Below, piece by piece: positions 8,231 to 15,437 of a stretch of DNA of 64,000 nucleotides. The DNA is taken from contig NZ_CP085081.1 in the NCBI RefSeq assembly GCF_023243115.1, forward strand, positions 4,800,001-4,864,000. The letters run 5' to 3'. The first letter of the stretch is position 1, and each line of letters begins with the position of its first letter. Source of the DNA: Sediminicoccus sp. KRV36. Its GTDB lineage: Bacteria; Pseudomonadota; Alphaproteobacteria; Acetobacterales; Acetobacteraceae. The notes under the pieces were generated by a model, which did no database searches, had not been told where the DNA came from, and saw only the letters and a program-made list of their open reading frames with translations. A program made the position numbers and the translations under genes.

Positions 8231-8758
8231 TCACACCCTCGCGCGGGGCGCCTCGAGCCATCCGGCCGGCAGGGTGCAGAGACTGACCTCATAAGGCCGC
8301 CACCACGAAACAGGCGTCACCCCATCCGGGCCAGGCTCCCGCCCATAGCGCAGCAGCAACCCCATGGAGCAATTCCGAAGCACGCGCTCCCGGAGTAACC
8401 GCCGCGTCTCGGCCACGCGGGGCGTCCCCGCCAGCCGCGCCACCGCAAAGAGGCGCCCCGCATCAATCCACGCCTCCTCAATGACCCCGGCCAGATATTC
8501 GATGGGCTGCCGGTGCTCAATCAGCAACGGTGCCCTTCCGGTTGACAGAAGCGAGAGGTCACACTGCGCCATGGTCAGCTTGCACCGGACCGACTGCACG
8601 ATGATCTCTTCTTCCCGAGCCAGGAGCAAAGTCACCCGGCCTGCCTGAGTGCCGGCCCCGGCTTCCACCCACCCGGTAGTCTCGCCGCGTGAGGGCCAAT
8701 CATCGCCTGGCGGCAGGGGGGCGCCCGGTATTGCGCCCCCCACTGTTTGACCATCCAT
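8231..8758 (-). CDS. HK97-type prohead-protease-like protein
   Basis: A 175-residue protein that resembles the caudoviral prohead (head-maturation) serine protease. It has LLIEHRQPIEYLAGVIEEAW, followed by a short acid/Arg segment, then VLRNCSMGLLL and EVSLCTLPAGW. In the family these correspond to the catalytic His (here in EHRQ), the Ser of the SxG motif (here NCSMG) and the closing EVSLVPxPA strand. The ATG at 8758 overlaps the upstream stop (TGATG); a GTG at 8761 is also possible. In a phage this enzyme trims scaffold and capsid N-termini, but no capsid or portal gene is present here. If functional it might act on a helper phage's capsid. The remote similarity is judged by eye. Confidence 0.55.
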   Translation of the reverse strand: MDGQTVGGAIPGAPLPPGDDWPSRGETTGWVEAGAGTQAGRVTLLLAREEEIIVQSVRCKLTMAQCDLSLLSTGRAPLLIEHRQPIEYLAGVIEEAWIDAGRLFAVARLAGTPRVAETRRLLRERVLRNCSMGLLLRYGREPGPDGVTPVSWWRPYEVSLCTLPAGWLEAPRARV

Positions 8759-9417
8759 CACGCGCCTGCGCCCGGCCAGATGGGCGTTGCTGGATCGGCG
8801 GGCCAGCCCTGCCCGGTCAGGGCCGGAAGCCGCACCTCAACCCCAAGGGCTGGGCGACGCACGCCACCGGGCACCATGGGCGCCAGCTCGGCCAGCGGCG
8901 CCGGGGGAAGCACCCACTCAGCCGGAACAGGCGCCCCATCATCCCACTGGATCAGCCCGGCACGAAGCGCAGCGTCCAATGCCACGCGCGCATCCTCAAT
9001 GGCGGCCAGGGCTTCGCGCTCCGGGATCAGCACCTTATGCACCAAGGCGGCGGCGAGCTTGGGGTATTGCTCGCCGAGCGCCACCCGCGCCGCGTCGGCC
9101 TTGGCGCCGGCCTCAGCCAGCTTCGCACGCAGGGCGTTGAGCTGCACCCCGCGCATGGCATCGGCGAGCTTCGCCTCGAGGATCGGCACCATGGTTGCCG
9201 CGTGTTCAGCTTCCGTCCTGGCGCGCGCGAGGGCTTCCTCGGCCCTCGTCACTTCTTCGGGCGTGCCACTCAGCAGCACACCGCCCCGCTTTGCCAGAAG
9301 CTCGGCCTCGGCCCTGGCGGCGGCCTCACCCGCGCCGCGCGCGGCGGCGAGCGCGGCCTCAATATCGGCCACGCTCTCCGTTTTCGGGCGCATGCCCAGC
9401 AACGTCTTCAAGTTCAT
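8758..9417 (-). CDS. Coiled-coil protein of unknown function, upstream of the protease-like gene
   Basis: A 219-residue protein not recognised as any family. Residues ~14-125 are Ala/Glu/Arg-rich with heptad-like spacing (EAALAAARGAGEAAARAEAE and similar), predicting a long coiled coil. The last ~75 residues are Pro-rich (PPAPLAELAPMVPGG) and probably extended. It starts at 9417 (MNLKTLLGM); the in-frame upstream extension reads as an artefact. Its position directly before a prohead-protease-like gene and its composition would suit a scaffold-like role, but this is only inference. Its stop overlaps the next start (TGATG). Confidence 0.6.
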   Translation of the reverse strand: MNLKTLLGMRPKTESVADIEAALAAARGAGEAAARAEAELLAKRGGVLLSGTPEEVTRAEEALARARTEAEHAATMVPILEAKLADAMRGVQLNALRAKLAEAGAKADAARVALGEQYPKLAAALVHKVLIPEREALAAIEDARVALDAALRAGLIQWDDGAPVPAEWVLPPAPLAELAPMVPGGVRRPALGVEVRLPALTGQGWPADPATPIWPGAGA

Positions 9418-9485
9418 TTGCACCACTCCACAAGCCGTCAGGATGCAGCACCAGGCGGGACGGCCCACCACCCGGCGCCGAGCTG

Positions 9486-11009
9486 CTACAGGCGCCGGAC
9501 GTGCCACCAGCGCGCGCCATCGGCGCCGCCCTTGCCTGCGATGAAGTCTATGCGGTGAACCGCGCGCATACCTGGCGCGATACGCTTCAGCTTGGTGCCC
9601 AGGACATTTGCGGTTTTTGGCCACAGTGGTGACCGCGACACCCTCTCGGGCACCAGTGACGATAGCCGCGTGAAGAGCTCGGTTGGCCCGCCGCGCCATT
9701 CGTCGCGGCCCTCCTTTTCGCGTTGCTCATTCAGCAGCGCCACCAGGGCTTGCGCCACGTCATCCACCTCGAGCGCGGCACGGTCGGCTTGATGGCGATT
9801 CGCGCGCCAGGCGGTTGCGATGACACCAGGCGCCAGGCCCAGCCCTGGCGCCGCCGCCTCGGCCCAGAGGGCCGCATCCATCATGCGCGGCGGATCGGCG
9901 ATCTTCATGCCAGCGATGTTGCGGAGCGCGGCGGCCAGGCCATCGCAGATGAGGCCAAGAAGGCCGGGCTGCAGCCGCTGGAAATCACCGCGGATTGCCG
10001 CCTCTTCGCGTCGCTGCGCGAGGGGGCGGAGCTCGATGCTTAGGGCGCGATCCGCCAGATCGGGGCGGGCCAGGATCGTGCTTGGAATCCCGTTGAACAG
10101 CAGGGGGCGAACGGCCGTGAAGATGCTCTCATCGCCATCGGTATGCAGCGCGCGCGCCGAGAAACCGCCGCCCGTGGCGATGCGGCAGAAGCAATCCGCG
10201 AAGGCATCGCCGAGGCCGCTCAGATTGTCGAAGGCGAGAAGGTGACGGTTCGCGGCGGAGATGAAGAGGTCGCGCTCTTCGCGAGGCAGGGCGCGGCCCG
10301 TGAGTGTGCTCGGATCAATGAGGCTTTGCAGGGCACGCGAGGCACCGCTCTTGCCGCTCCCTTGCTCGCCATGAAGCAGGGCAATGGGATAGCTGCCACC
10401 CTCGGCGAAGGGCCGCGCAGCACACAACAGCCAAGCCCAGATCAGGGCCAAGCCGTCTTCATCCGCGTTGACGAATTGCGCCAGGTCGGCAGGCTTCGCG
10501 CCATCGGGCTCAGGGCATGGCAGGGGCAGCGAATCGGGCGCGCGCAGGAAGCAGGGCGTCACCTCGGCTGGCGCGATGATGCGCCAACCTTCACCCGTGA
10601 TCCGCACCGCGCGCCGCTCGCCCTCCGGATCACCGCCGCCGAGATCAATCCAGATGTCGCCTTCGTGCTGCGCGAAGCGCCGCCATGGCAGCTTCACATC
10701 CCCGGAGCTCAGGGCGCGCGCCTCGGCGAGATTGATCGTCTCGCCGAGCGCGGTGCCGGAGAGGCCGGCCCCATGCGCGCCATAGAAGGCCGTGAGCAGG
10801 AAGGTCCGGCAGTCGCGCGACTGGACGCGCATATGTTCGCGGTGCCGGCCCATGGGGACGCTGGCATGCGCCACACCATCGGGCGAGCGCCAGAGGTCCA
10901 CATCCGAAAGCAACAGCGCCAGCTTGTCGCGGCGGTTGCGCTTGGGCGCGTCACCATCGGCAGGCGGATCGTCGCCCGCATCAGCGATGCTGAAGCCATC
11001 ATTCGCCAT
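9486..11009 (-). CDS. P-loop ATPase, phage/satellite replication helicase-like
   Basis: A 507-residue protein with Walker A GEQGSGKS (214-221) and a Walker B-like strand LLAFDNLS (257-264). Next comes ATGGGFSARALHTDGDE, then a polar segment ending in an Arg finger-like RPDLADRALSIEL. This order (short Walker A, hydrophobic-D-N, GG..R) is seen in superfamily 3/D5-like ATPases of phage and plasmid primase-helicases. The N-terminal 200 residues have no recognised motif and may bind DNA or primase. It overlaps the end of the Toprim gene by 11 bases, so primase and ATPase are made together. It is the likely replicative helicase of the element, though a DNA-dependent ATPase of another kind is possible. 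Confidence 0.7.
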   Translation of the reverse strand: MANDGFSIADAGDDPPADGDAPKRNRRDKLALLLSDVDLWRSPDGVAHASVPMGRHREHMRVQSRDCRTFLLTAFYGAHGAGLSGTALGETINLAEARALSSGDVKLPWRRFAQHEGDIWIDLGGGDPEGERRAVRITGEGWRIIAPAEVTPCFLRAPDSLPLPCPEPDGAKPADLAQFVNADEDGLALIWAWLLCAARPFAEGGSYPIALLHGEQGSGKSGASRALQSLIDPSTLTGRALPREERDLFISAANRHLLAFDNLSGLGDAFADCFCRIATGGGFSARALHTDGDESIFTAVRPLLFNGIPSTILARPDLADRALSIELRPLAQRREEAAIRGDFQRLQPGLLGLICDGLAAALRNIAGMKIADPPRMMDAALWAEAAAPGLGLAPGVIATAWRANRHQADRAALEVDDVAQALVALLNEQREKEGRDEWRGGPTELFTRLSSLVPERVSRSPLWPKTANVLGTKLKRIAPGMRAVHRIDFIAGKGGADGARWWHVRRL

Positions 11010-11556
11010 GGGCGTGCCGCCTCAGAAGGTCGTTGAAATCCTCGCCGGGCTTGTCGGGCAGGGCGATCCGCACCTTCCGCCCCTCGGCCTTCCACCGGGC
11101 CGCCGCACGCTGCGCGGCCGCTCGCCCTGGAGCGTCATGGTCAGCCGCGATGATGACTTCTCGCACCTCGGCGGGGAGGATCAGCGAATCGCCAAGATTG
11201 CCGGCCGAGATGGCGGCCCATGCCGGCAGCTTCAGCAGCAGCGCGGCAGAGAGGGCCGTCTCAATCCCTTCGGCCACCACAAGGCGCGGCCCGTGCGGGT
11301 AAAGGCGCACCGCGCCGCCTCGCACTTGCCCCAGCGTCATCCGCACGGGGTCCACCTTCGCTTTGCCAGAACCATCGCGCGCCAGGAATGTGCGATGCAC
11401 CGCGACACCTCGGCCGGCCGCATCCGTCACCAGCGCCAGCATGCAGGGCAGGCGCACGTCGCTGGGGTGCTTCGCGTCCCGGAGATAGCGCAGCGGCGCC
11501 GAGGGTGGCGGCGGCACCAGGCGGCCCGTGAGATAGACCGTGACAGGATCAACCAT
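10999..11556 (-). CDS. Toprim-domain primase-like protein
   Basis: A 185-residue protein ending in a Toprim fold, the metal-binding catalytic domain of DnaG-type primases and topoisomerases. The acidic motif RLVVAEGIETALSAA (91-105) supplies the conserved Glu. The DxD-type motif is IIAADHDAPG (135-144). The first 70 residues (HRTFLARDGSGKAKVDP) match the N-terminal part of phage Toprim proteins. The ATG at 11556 lies within the preceding gene, an 8-base overlap. The zinc-finger part of a normal DnaG-like primase is encoded by that separate gene, so the two probably form one primase in trans. Confidence 0.82.
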   Translation of the reverse strand: MVDPVTVYLTGRLVPPPPSAPLRYLRDAKHPSDVRLPCMLALVTDAAGRGVAVHRTFLARDGSGKAKVDPVRMTLGQVRGGAVRLYPHGPRLVVAEGIETALSAALLLKLPAWAAISAGNLGDSLILPAEVREVIIAADHDAPGRAAAQRAAARWKAEGRKVRIALPDKPGEDFNDLLRRHAHGE

Positions 11557-11860
11557 GGGCGCCGCTCGGCTTGGCTGGCGTGAGCTCCACACCCTTGCCC
11601 CATAGGTCCATCGCTTTGCGCCGCCGTTCCGCTTCATCGGGGTTCGGCGAGCTCGCCGGCATGGGCGAGTGCATCACCTCACCGCCGAGAAGCGCGCGGG
11701 TCAGGTCGCCTTGATCGCAGCCGTAGAAACAGCGCCAGAAAGTCTTGCCGGCCTTGTCTTCGACGGTCAGGGAAGGCTTGCCGCAGCATGGGCAGGCGCC
11801 GCGAAACTCACGGCCGTTGCGCTTCAACGCGAATCGTGTGGCGAGCTCGGCCGCGTTCAT
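11549..11860 (-). CDS. CHC2-type zinc-finger primase component
   Basis: A 103-residue protein whose first half is a primase zinc-binding domain. GACPCCGKPSLTV (21-33) gives Cys23/Cys26, and FWRCFYGCDQGD (41-52) gives Cys44/Cys48, with the family's typical aromatic and GD residues. This domain reads template DNA and starts primer synthesis in DnaG and P4-type primases. The second half is short and charged (DEAERRRKAMDLWGKG), a segment often found before a Toprim domain. It overlaps the Toprim gene downstream and the upstream gene by 4 bases (ATGA). It is a stand-alone half of a split primase. Confidence 0.8.
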   Translation of the reverse strand: MNAAELATRFALKRNGREFRGACPCCGKPSLTVEDKAGKTFWRCFYGCDQGDLTRALLGGEVMHSPMPASSPNPDEAERRRKAMDLWGKGVELTPAKPSGAHG

Positions 11861-12153
11861 GGCAGAGGCATCCGCAGAATGGTGAGGCTGCTTTCCTTCG
11901 CCGGCAGGGCGGCGAAGAGCTCGGCCACCAACTGCTTTTCCAGATGGCGGACGATCCGCGTCCGGGCGTGGCCTTCCATCTGCGCGGCATGCACCAGGCC
12001 GCGCGCGAGGGAGACATAAACCGGCTCATTGCCGGTTGCCGGCACCATGGCGAGGCTGCGCGCCAGCGCGTGCAGCTTGTCGCGGAAGATTTTCGGCGCG
12101 TCTTGCCGCACCTCCGGCACAAGCCGGAGATGATTCGCACGGGGGGAGGGCAT
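11857..12153 (-). CDS. Small unknown protein in the element's replication operon
   Basis: A 98-residue protein with no recognised family. It is mostly helical by composition (DKLHALARSLAMVPAT, HLEKQLVAELFAAL) with several Arg/His residues. It starts at 12153 (MPSPRANHL), 5 bases after the previous gene, and ends overlapping the zinc-finger gene (ATGA). Its operon position suggests a role in replication or its control, but nothing in the sequence says which. Confidence 0.6.
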   Translation of the reverse strand: MPSPRANHLRLVPEVRQDAPKIFRDKLHALARSLAMVPATGNEPVYVSLARGLVHAAQMEGHARTRIVRHLEKQLVAELFAALPAKESSLTILRMPLP

Positions 12154-12158
12154 GGGCG

Positions 12159-12449
12159 CTACTCGTCCTGCACCGACAAACACAAGCTGTAGAGGAAGCG
12201 CAGTTCGAGGCGCTGTTTCTCGGCTTCCCATCCCGGCTCTTGCTGAAGATCATCGGCGGCGTGGTCGTATAGGTGGTCGTATAGGCGCTGCGCGGCTTCG
12301 ACGTAGGGAGGGACAGCCTCGACCTTTGCGTCGTGAGCTGCGCCTACCAGATGCTCGGCTAGGTCCCAAAGCATCTGGCTCAGATGCTCGCTGGCAGGCC
12401 GCGCCACGATGCTACGCCCCCGATCCATCTTCTGCGTCACCCGGGCCAT
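12159..12449 (-). CDS. Small acidic helical protein of unknown function
   Basis: A 96-residue protein, unrecognised. It opens MARVTQKMDRGR and is otherwise helical and acidic, with a repeated YDHLYDH motif (57-63) and a C-terminal LELRFLYSLCLSVQDE. It is translationally coupled to the AlpA-like gene upstream (TAATG overlap at 12447-12451). It could be a partner or antagonist of that regulator. Confidence 0.55.
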   Translation of the reverse strand: MARVTQKMDRGRSIVARPASEHLSQMLWDLAEHLVGAAHDAKVEAVPPYVEAAQRLYDHLYDHAADDLQQEPGWEAEKQRLELRFLYSLCLSVQDE

Positions 12450-12694
12450 TACGCAGCCCCTTTCAGCAGCCGCGCCGCGCGCCGCGCCATCATCGCATCG
12501 CGCGGCAGGGCGCGCGTGGCGTCCAGGGCGGCATTCAACTCGGATCGGCGCCAGCGGGGCGCCTTGGGCGCGGGATACAGCGGCGCCGGAAGACGCTGCG
12601 ATGCCACCGCCCGCCAGAAGGCCGGCAGGGAGAGCCCCACCTCGGCGGCGGCAAGCTCGGCCGGGAGTAGGGGGTCAGGCGTAGGGTGCGACAT
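12449..12694 (-). CDS. AlpA-like helix-turn-helix regulator/excisionase
   Basis: An 81-residue protein of the AlpA/MerR-like winged helix-turn-helix group. LLPAELAAAEVGLSLPAFWR covers the recognition helix and RLPAPLYPAPKAPRWRRSEL the wing, with the usual Trp-Arg-x-Ser motif before the last helix. Such proteins in P4-like elements activate integrase expression or act as recombination directionality factors. It is the first gene of the tightly packed replication operon. A 60-base gap with a run of seven T on the coding strand separates it from the gene upstream. Confidence 0.72.
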   Translation of the reverse strand: MSHPTPDPLLPAELAAAEVGLSLPAFWRAVASQRLPAPLYPAPKAPRWRRSELNAALDATRALPRDAMMARRAARLLKGAA

Positions 12695-12754
12695 TTGCGG
12701 AGTGCCTCAACATGGTTGTGAGGCGATCCAAGTATCCGCACAAAAAAACGGGCT

Positions 12755-13249
12755 CTAGTGATCTTTCTTTGCGGGAGAACGACGACCAAAGGCCAGCCGG
12801 CGCGGCGCCTTCAATCCCGTCAGCTTCTCGGCCCGTTCCAGCCTTCGCCGCGCGGCGGCGAGGGTGACGCCATCGCTCTTCACCAAGCTGCGCGCCAGCG
12901 TATCGAAATCCGTATTCAGGCCGAGCATCCAAGCGTCATCTATCGCTTGCTGATCGCGCGCGGGCTTTGTTCCCGCGCCAGGATTTGGCGGCGAAATTAG
13001 CAGATGGCCGAGGCGGGCGGCAGGGTTTAGCGGATCAGATGCGGGACGCGGCGGCAGCGCGCGCGCCAACTCCCTGTAGAGGAATAGCGCCACCTCGGCC
13101 GCGCCGCGCCTATGCTCGGCGTCGGTATGGGCAGACAGCAGCATGCCTAATGCGCGTTGACCATGCGGCGAATCGAAGGGCGGCCCAAGCTCGGCGGCGA
13201 GGGCGCGCAGCCGCGTCAGAAGCGGCGAGTCGCCGGGCTTATCATCCAT
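12755..13249 (-). CDS. Hypothetical protein of the integrated element
   Basis: A 164-residue protein, not recognised. The N-terminal half is helical (LLTRLRALAAELG, MLLSAHTDAEHRRGAAEVALFLYRELARAL). The C-terminal third is basic and ends in KAPRRLAFGRRSPAKKDH, which suggests nucleic-acid contact. It is followed by a T-run before the AlpA-like gene, so it may end its own transcript. It lies between the integrase side and the replication operon, a position where satellites often carry regulatory or anti-phage genes; no homology is visible. Confidence 0.55.
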   Translation of the reverse strand: MDDKPGDSPLLTRLRALAAELGPPFDSPHGQRALGMLLSAHTDAEHRRGAAEVALFLYRELARALPPRPASDPLNPAARLGHLLISPPNPGAGTKPARDQQAIDDAWMLGLNTDFDTLARSLVKSDGVTLAAARRRLERAEKLTGLKAPRRLAFGRRSPAKKDH

Positions 13250-13351
13250 CGCACGCGCCTCCGCTGGCGCTCCGCACGAGAGGCGGCGGGGCTGCGCGGT
13301 GCGGAAACCGCGCGGGCTGGCCGGCCCTGCCCCGCCGAGGGTCAGACTACA

Positions 13352-13717
13352 TCACGACTCGGTCAGAGGCGCGTCCTTACCATCCCACGCCCGCGCGGCC
13401 CGTGCAGTTTCCCGCGCCTCGCCTCGCTCCGCCGCACGATCCAGTGCTTTCCGGATGGAGTCGTTCTCCATCATCGTGAACCAATGCGTCGCGCGGTCTT
13501 CATGGACGGCCAGCATATTCTCAGCCGCTACGGTCAAGCGGTTATCCAGCCATCCCAATGCCTCCCGGACGGAGGTGGAGGTCGCCCGGCTGCCATCCTC
13601 CCGAATCGCCTCCAGGACCAGCGCAGCGAGACATGCCGCGCCCGTCAAATCATAGATCAGCGGCTCTATCTCGGCGCTTGTGCCTGCCGTGCTAACCATC
13701 TTCCTAGCCTCGTTCAT
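13352..13717 (-). CDS. Hypothetical protein next to the integrase
   Basis: A 121-residue protein, unrecognised. It is helical and acidic, with YDLTGAACLAALVLEAIRED and VREALGWLDNRLTVAAENML, and a charged Ala/Arg/Glu-rich end. The ATG at 13717 is chosen over an upstream in-frame start because the extra residues are Arg/Gly-rich and look non-coding. A GGTGA ribosome-binding site lies 6-10 bases before it. It follows the integrase in the same orientation, separated by the 27-bp palindrome. Confidence 0.5.
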   Translation of the reverse strand: MNEARKMVSTAGTSAEIEPLIYDLTGAACLAALVLEAIREDGSRATSTSVREALGWLDNRLTVAAENMLAVHEDRATHWFTMMENDSIRKALDRAAERGEARETARAARAWDGKDAPLTES

Positions 13718-13815
13718 GTGTTCACCCACAAGTTCGGGGTCAGGCCGGTTCGGGAGGTCGTATCTCCCGTGCCGGCCGCCCTCAGATGCGCGGAACCGCC
13801 GCGCGCGGATCACTC

Positions 13816-13842
13816 GATAAGGTGGGAAATTCCCACCTTATC
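13816..13842. promoter_or_regulatory. 27-bp perfect palindrome across the integrase stop codon
   Basis: GATAAGGTGGGAA and TTCCCACCTTATC are exact reverse complements around a single central A. The integrase stop codon (13838-13840) lies inside the right arm. No U-tract follows on the leftward strand, so an operator for a dimeric repressor or an mRNA 3' stem-loop is at least as likely as a terminator. Confidence 0.65.
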
Positions 13843-15184
13843 CGGCAGGGCGCCGCCGCTTGGGTAGCGGCACCACCTCGGCCGATGCACTGACCAGGCC
13901 GGCCACATGGGCTTGCCAGAGGGTCAGGGCGGCAATCACCTCCGGCGCGTAATCGTGCCGGTCATAAGTCCGCTCAAGCGCGCTGCGCCCGCTGATATGG
14001 TTGATGGCGGCCTCGGCATGGTCACGCGGCACACCCAGCCGCGTCATGCCGGTTCGGGCCGTGCGGCGCAGATCATGCCAGCGCCATTCCGTCACCTTGC
14101 TTGCTGCATCCAGGCGCAGCTTCAACCGGCCGAAACCCCGAAACCCATTGCTGGCGGATCGGCCAAGGATGAAGTCTCCCGGCTCCGGCACCTCATTCGG
14201 CCAGACCGTGCGGAGCTCGGCCAGTGCCAGCGGGGAGAGGGGCAGCACATAGCCGACGCGGTTCTTTGTCCTGGCGCCGGGGATGCTCCATCGCCCGGCC
14301 TCAAGGTCCAATTCGCCGGCCACCATGTCGGCAACCTCCCGCTCCCGCGCGGCGGTCAGCATCAAGAGGCGCGTGAAGGCCCGCAGCTTGGGCGGTTCCC
14401 GATCCGCGGCCTTCCAGATCGCGGCGAGTTCGGCATCGGTCAGCACCCGCGCGCGGTCAGGCGGCGGCGGGGCGATGGTGGCGGCACCCTTGCGGGGCAG
14501 CATCGGCGCGGCGATCCAGCCGAGCGCCTCGGCGTAGTTCAGGAAGGCCGAGGCCGTCCGGTAGAGGAAGGCGGCGGCACCCGCGCCACCCTTGGCCGGG
14601 GCGCCCCGCTTCGCCGGCTCATCCGTCTTCCGCTTCGCCTTCCGCGCCACCGCATCGGCCTTGCGGCCCTGAATCAGCGCGGTCCAATCCTCGCGCGTAG
14701 TGGCGCGCAGCAACTTGGCGCCGAGGGCGGGGACAATCACCTTGTCACACACCCGCACCACCTCGGCCGCGTAGCGCGGGGACCATGGGGCGGCAGGATC
14801 GCCCAGGCGCGCGCGCTGCCATTCCAGCAGCCGGGCGGAGACGGTTTCACCCTCAGCGGCCTTCACGGCTTCCTTGGTCGCCTTCCTGGCCTGCCGCACG
14901 GCCCGTTTGCTGGCCACGGGGTCCGCGCCCGTCTCTAGGGTGCCCCTGGCCTTCCTGGCTTCGCTCCGGGCCGCCGAGATGCCCAGCGCCGGCCATGTCC
15001 CCAGCTTCACCCGCGAATGCCGGCCATCGGTGCCCACCCGGCCCCGGACGCTCCAAGTCGCGGCGCCGCCATGCGTCATGCGGAGAATGAGACCGGCCTC
15101 GGTTTCGTCGCGCACCTCCAGTCGCTCGCCCTTGGGGGGCGGGGCGAGGGTGCGAAGGAAGGCATCGGTGATTGCGAGCTTCAT
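13838..15184 (-). CDS. int: Tyrosine-type site-specific integrase
   Basis: A 448-residue integrase of the P4/DUF4102 type, the recombinase that moves this element in and out of tRNA-Gly. The N-terminal arm-binding domain (about 1-100) contains LILRMTHGGAATWSVRGRVG and KLGTWPALGISAAR. A core-binding domain follows, with an unusually Lys/Ala/Gly-rich linker (180-205). The catalytic domain has Arg280 (LTAARERE), His370-x-x-Arg373 (WHDLRRT), His396 (NHISG) and the nucleophile Tyr407 (TYDRHDY). All catalytic residues are present, so it may be active. Upstream are repeated GCCCCCGATTTT motifs, candidate arm sites, then attR about 200 bases away. The last codon overlaps a 27-bp palindrome. Confidence 0.95.
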   Translation of the reverse strand: MKLAITDAFLRTLAPPPKGERLEVRDETEAGLILRMTHGGAATWSVRGRVGTDGRHSRVKLGTWPALGISAARSEARKARGTLETGADPVASKRAVRQARKATKEAVKAAEGETVSARLLEWQRARLGDPAAPWSPRYAAEVVRVCDKVIVPALGAKLLRATTREDWTALIQGRKADAVARKAKRKTDEPAKRGAPAKGGAGAAAFLYRTASAFLNYAEALGWIAAPMLPRKGAATIAPPPPDRARVLTDAELAAIWKAADREPPKLRAFTRLLMLTAAREREVADMVAGELDLEAGRWSIPGARTKNRVGYVLPLSPLALAELRTVWPNEVPEPGDFILGRSASNGFRGFGRLKLRLDAASKVTEWRWHDLRRTARTGMTRLGVPRDHAEAAINHISGRSALERTYDRHDYAPEVIAALTLWQAHVAGLVSASAEVVPLPKRRRPAG

Positions 15185-15189
15185 GTCCC

Positions 15190-15270
15190 GATTTCCAGCT
15201 TAGATTTGCCCCCGATTTTGCCCCCAATTTGCCCCCGATTTTCGCCGGGGGCACACCGGGGGCACAATTC
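15190..15270. repeat. Repeated GCCCCCGATTTT motifs, candidate integrase arm sites
   Basis: Just upstream of the integrase, GCCCCCGATTTT occurs twice with a related GCCCCCAATTT between, followed by CGCCGGGGGCACAC. The opening ATTTCCAGCTT and the closing GCCCCCGATTTTCGCCGGGG also occur at 7366-7422 beside attL. The repeated units near both attachment sites suit arm-type binding of the integrase N-terminal domain. The GCCCCCG/CGGGGGC halves can also pair as a hairpin. Confidence 0.55.
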
Positions 15271-15386
15271 AGGCGCGGCGCCAGGATACTATGGGATGCT
15301 CCGGTATGATTGTCGAGACGGTATTTGGCGGGTTACAGCGCGATCAATAGGGCCGGGGGCACAGTTTCCGGGGGTGCGGTTTCATA

Positions 15387-15433
15387 TTCCCAAGCTGAAT
15401 GTCAGGGGTTCGATTCCCCTCGCCCGCTCCATC
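15387..15433 (+). repeat. attR: second copy of the tRNA-Gly 3' half
   Basis: Identical over 47 bases to 7300-7346. Only the anticodon-loop-to-CCA part is present, without the 5' half of a tRNA, so it is a truncated tRNA copy rather than a gene. It marks the right end of the element; the antiporter stop codon begins 5 bases beyond it. Confidence 0.92.
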
Positions 15434-15437
15434 CCCC

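Larger units (their letters stand above)
7345..15386. mobile_element. Integrated ~8-kb element in tRNA-Gly(CCC): satellite-like or reduced prophage
   Basis: The element is bounded by the 47-bp repeat and contains only leftward genes. From the right end they are: tyrosine integrase, two unknowns, an AlpA-like regulator, two small unknowns, a zinc-finger primase-like protein, a Toprim protein, a P-loop ATPase, a coiled-coil protein and a prohead-protease-like protein, then ~880 bp without convincing genes. Gene ends overlap by a few bases from 12694 to 10999, so most form one operon. There are no capsid, portal, terminase, tail, lysis or conjugation genes. Integration, regulation and replication functions with a fragment of a head-maturation module are typical of phage satellites (PICI-like) or of a deleted prophage. 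The integrase lies at the end away from the tRNA. Confidence 0.85.

Noticed and set aside
15387..15433. A second tRNA-Gly gene
   Set aside because: The 5' acceptor strand, D arm and 5' anticodon stem are missing; it is the attR copy of the 3' half.
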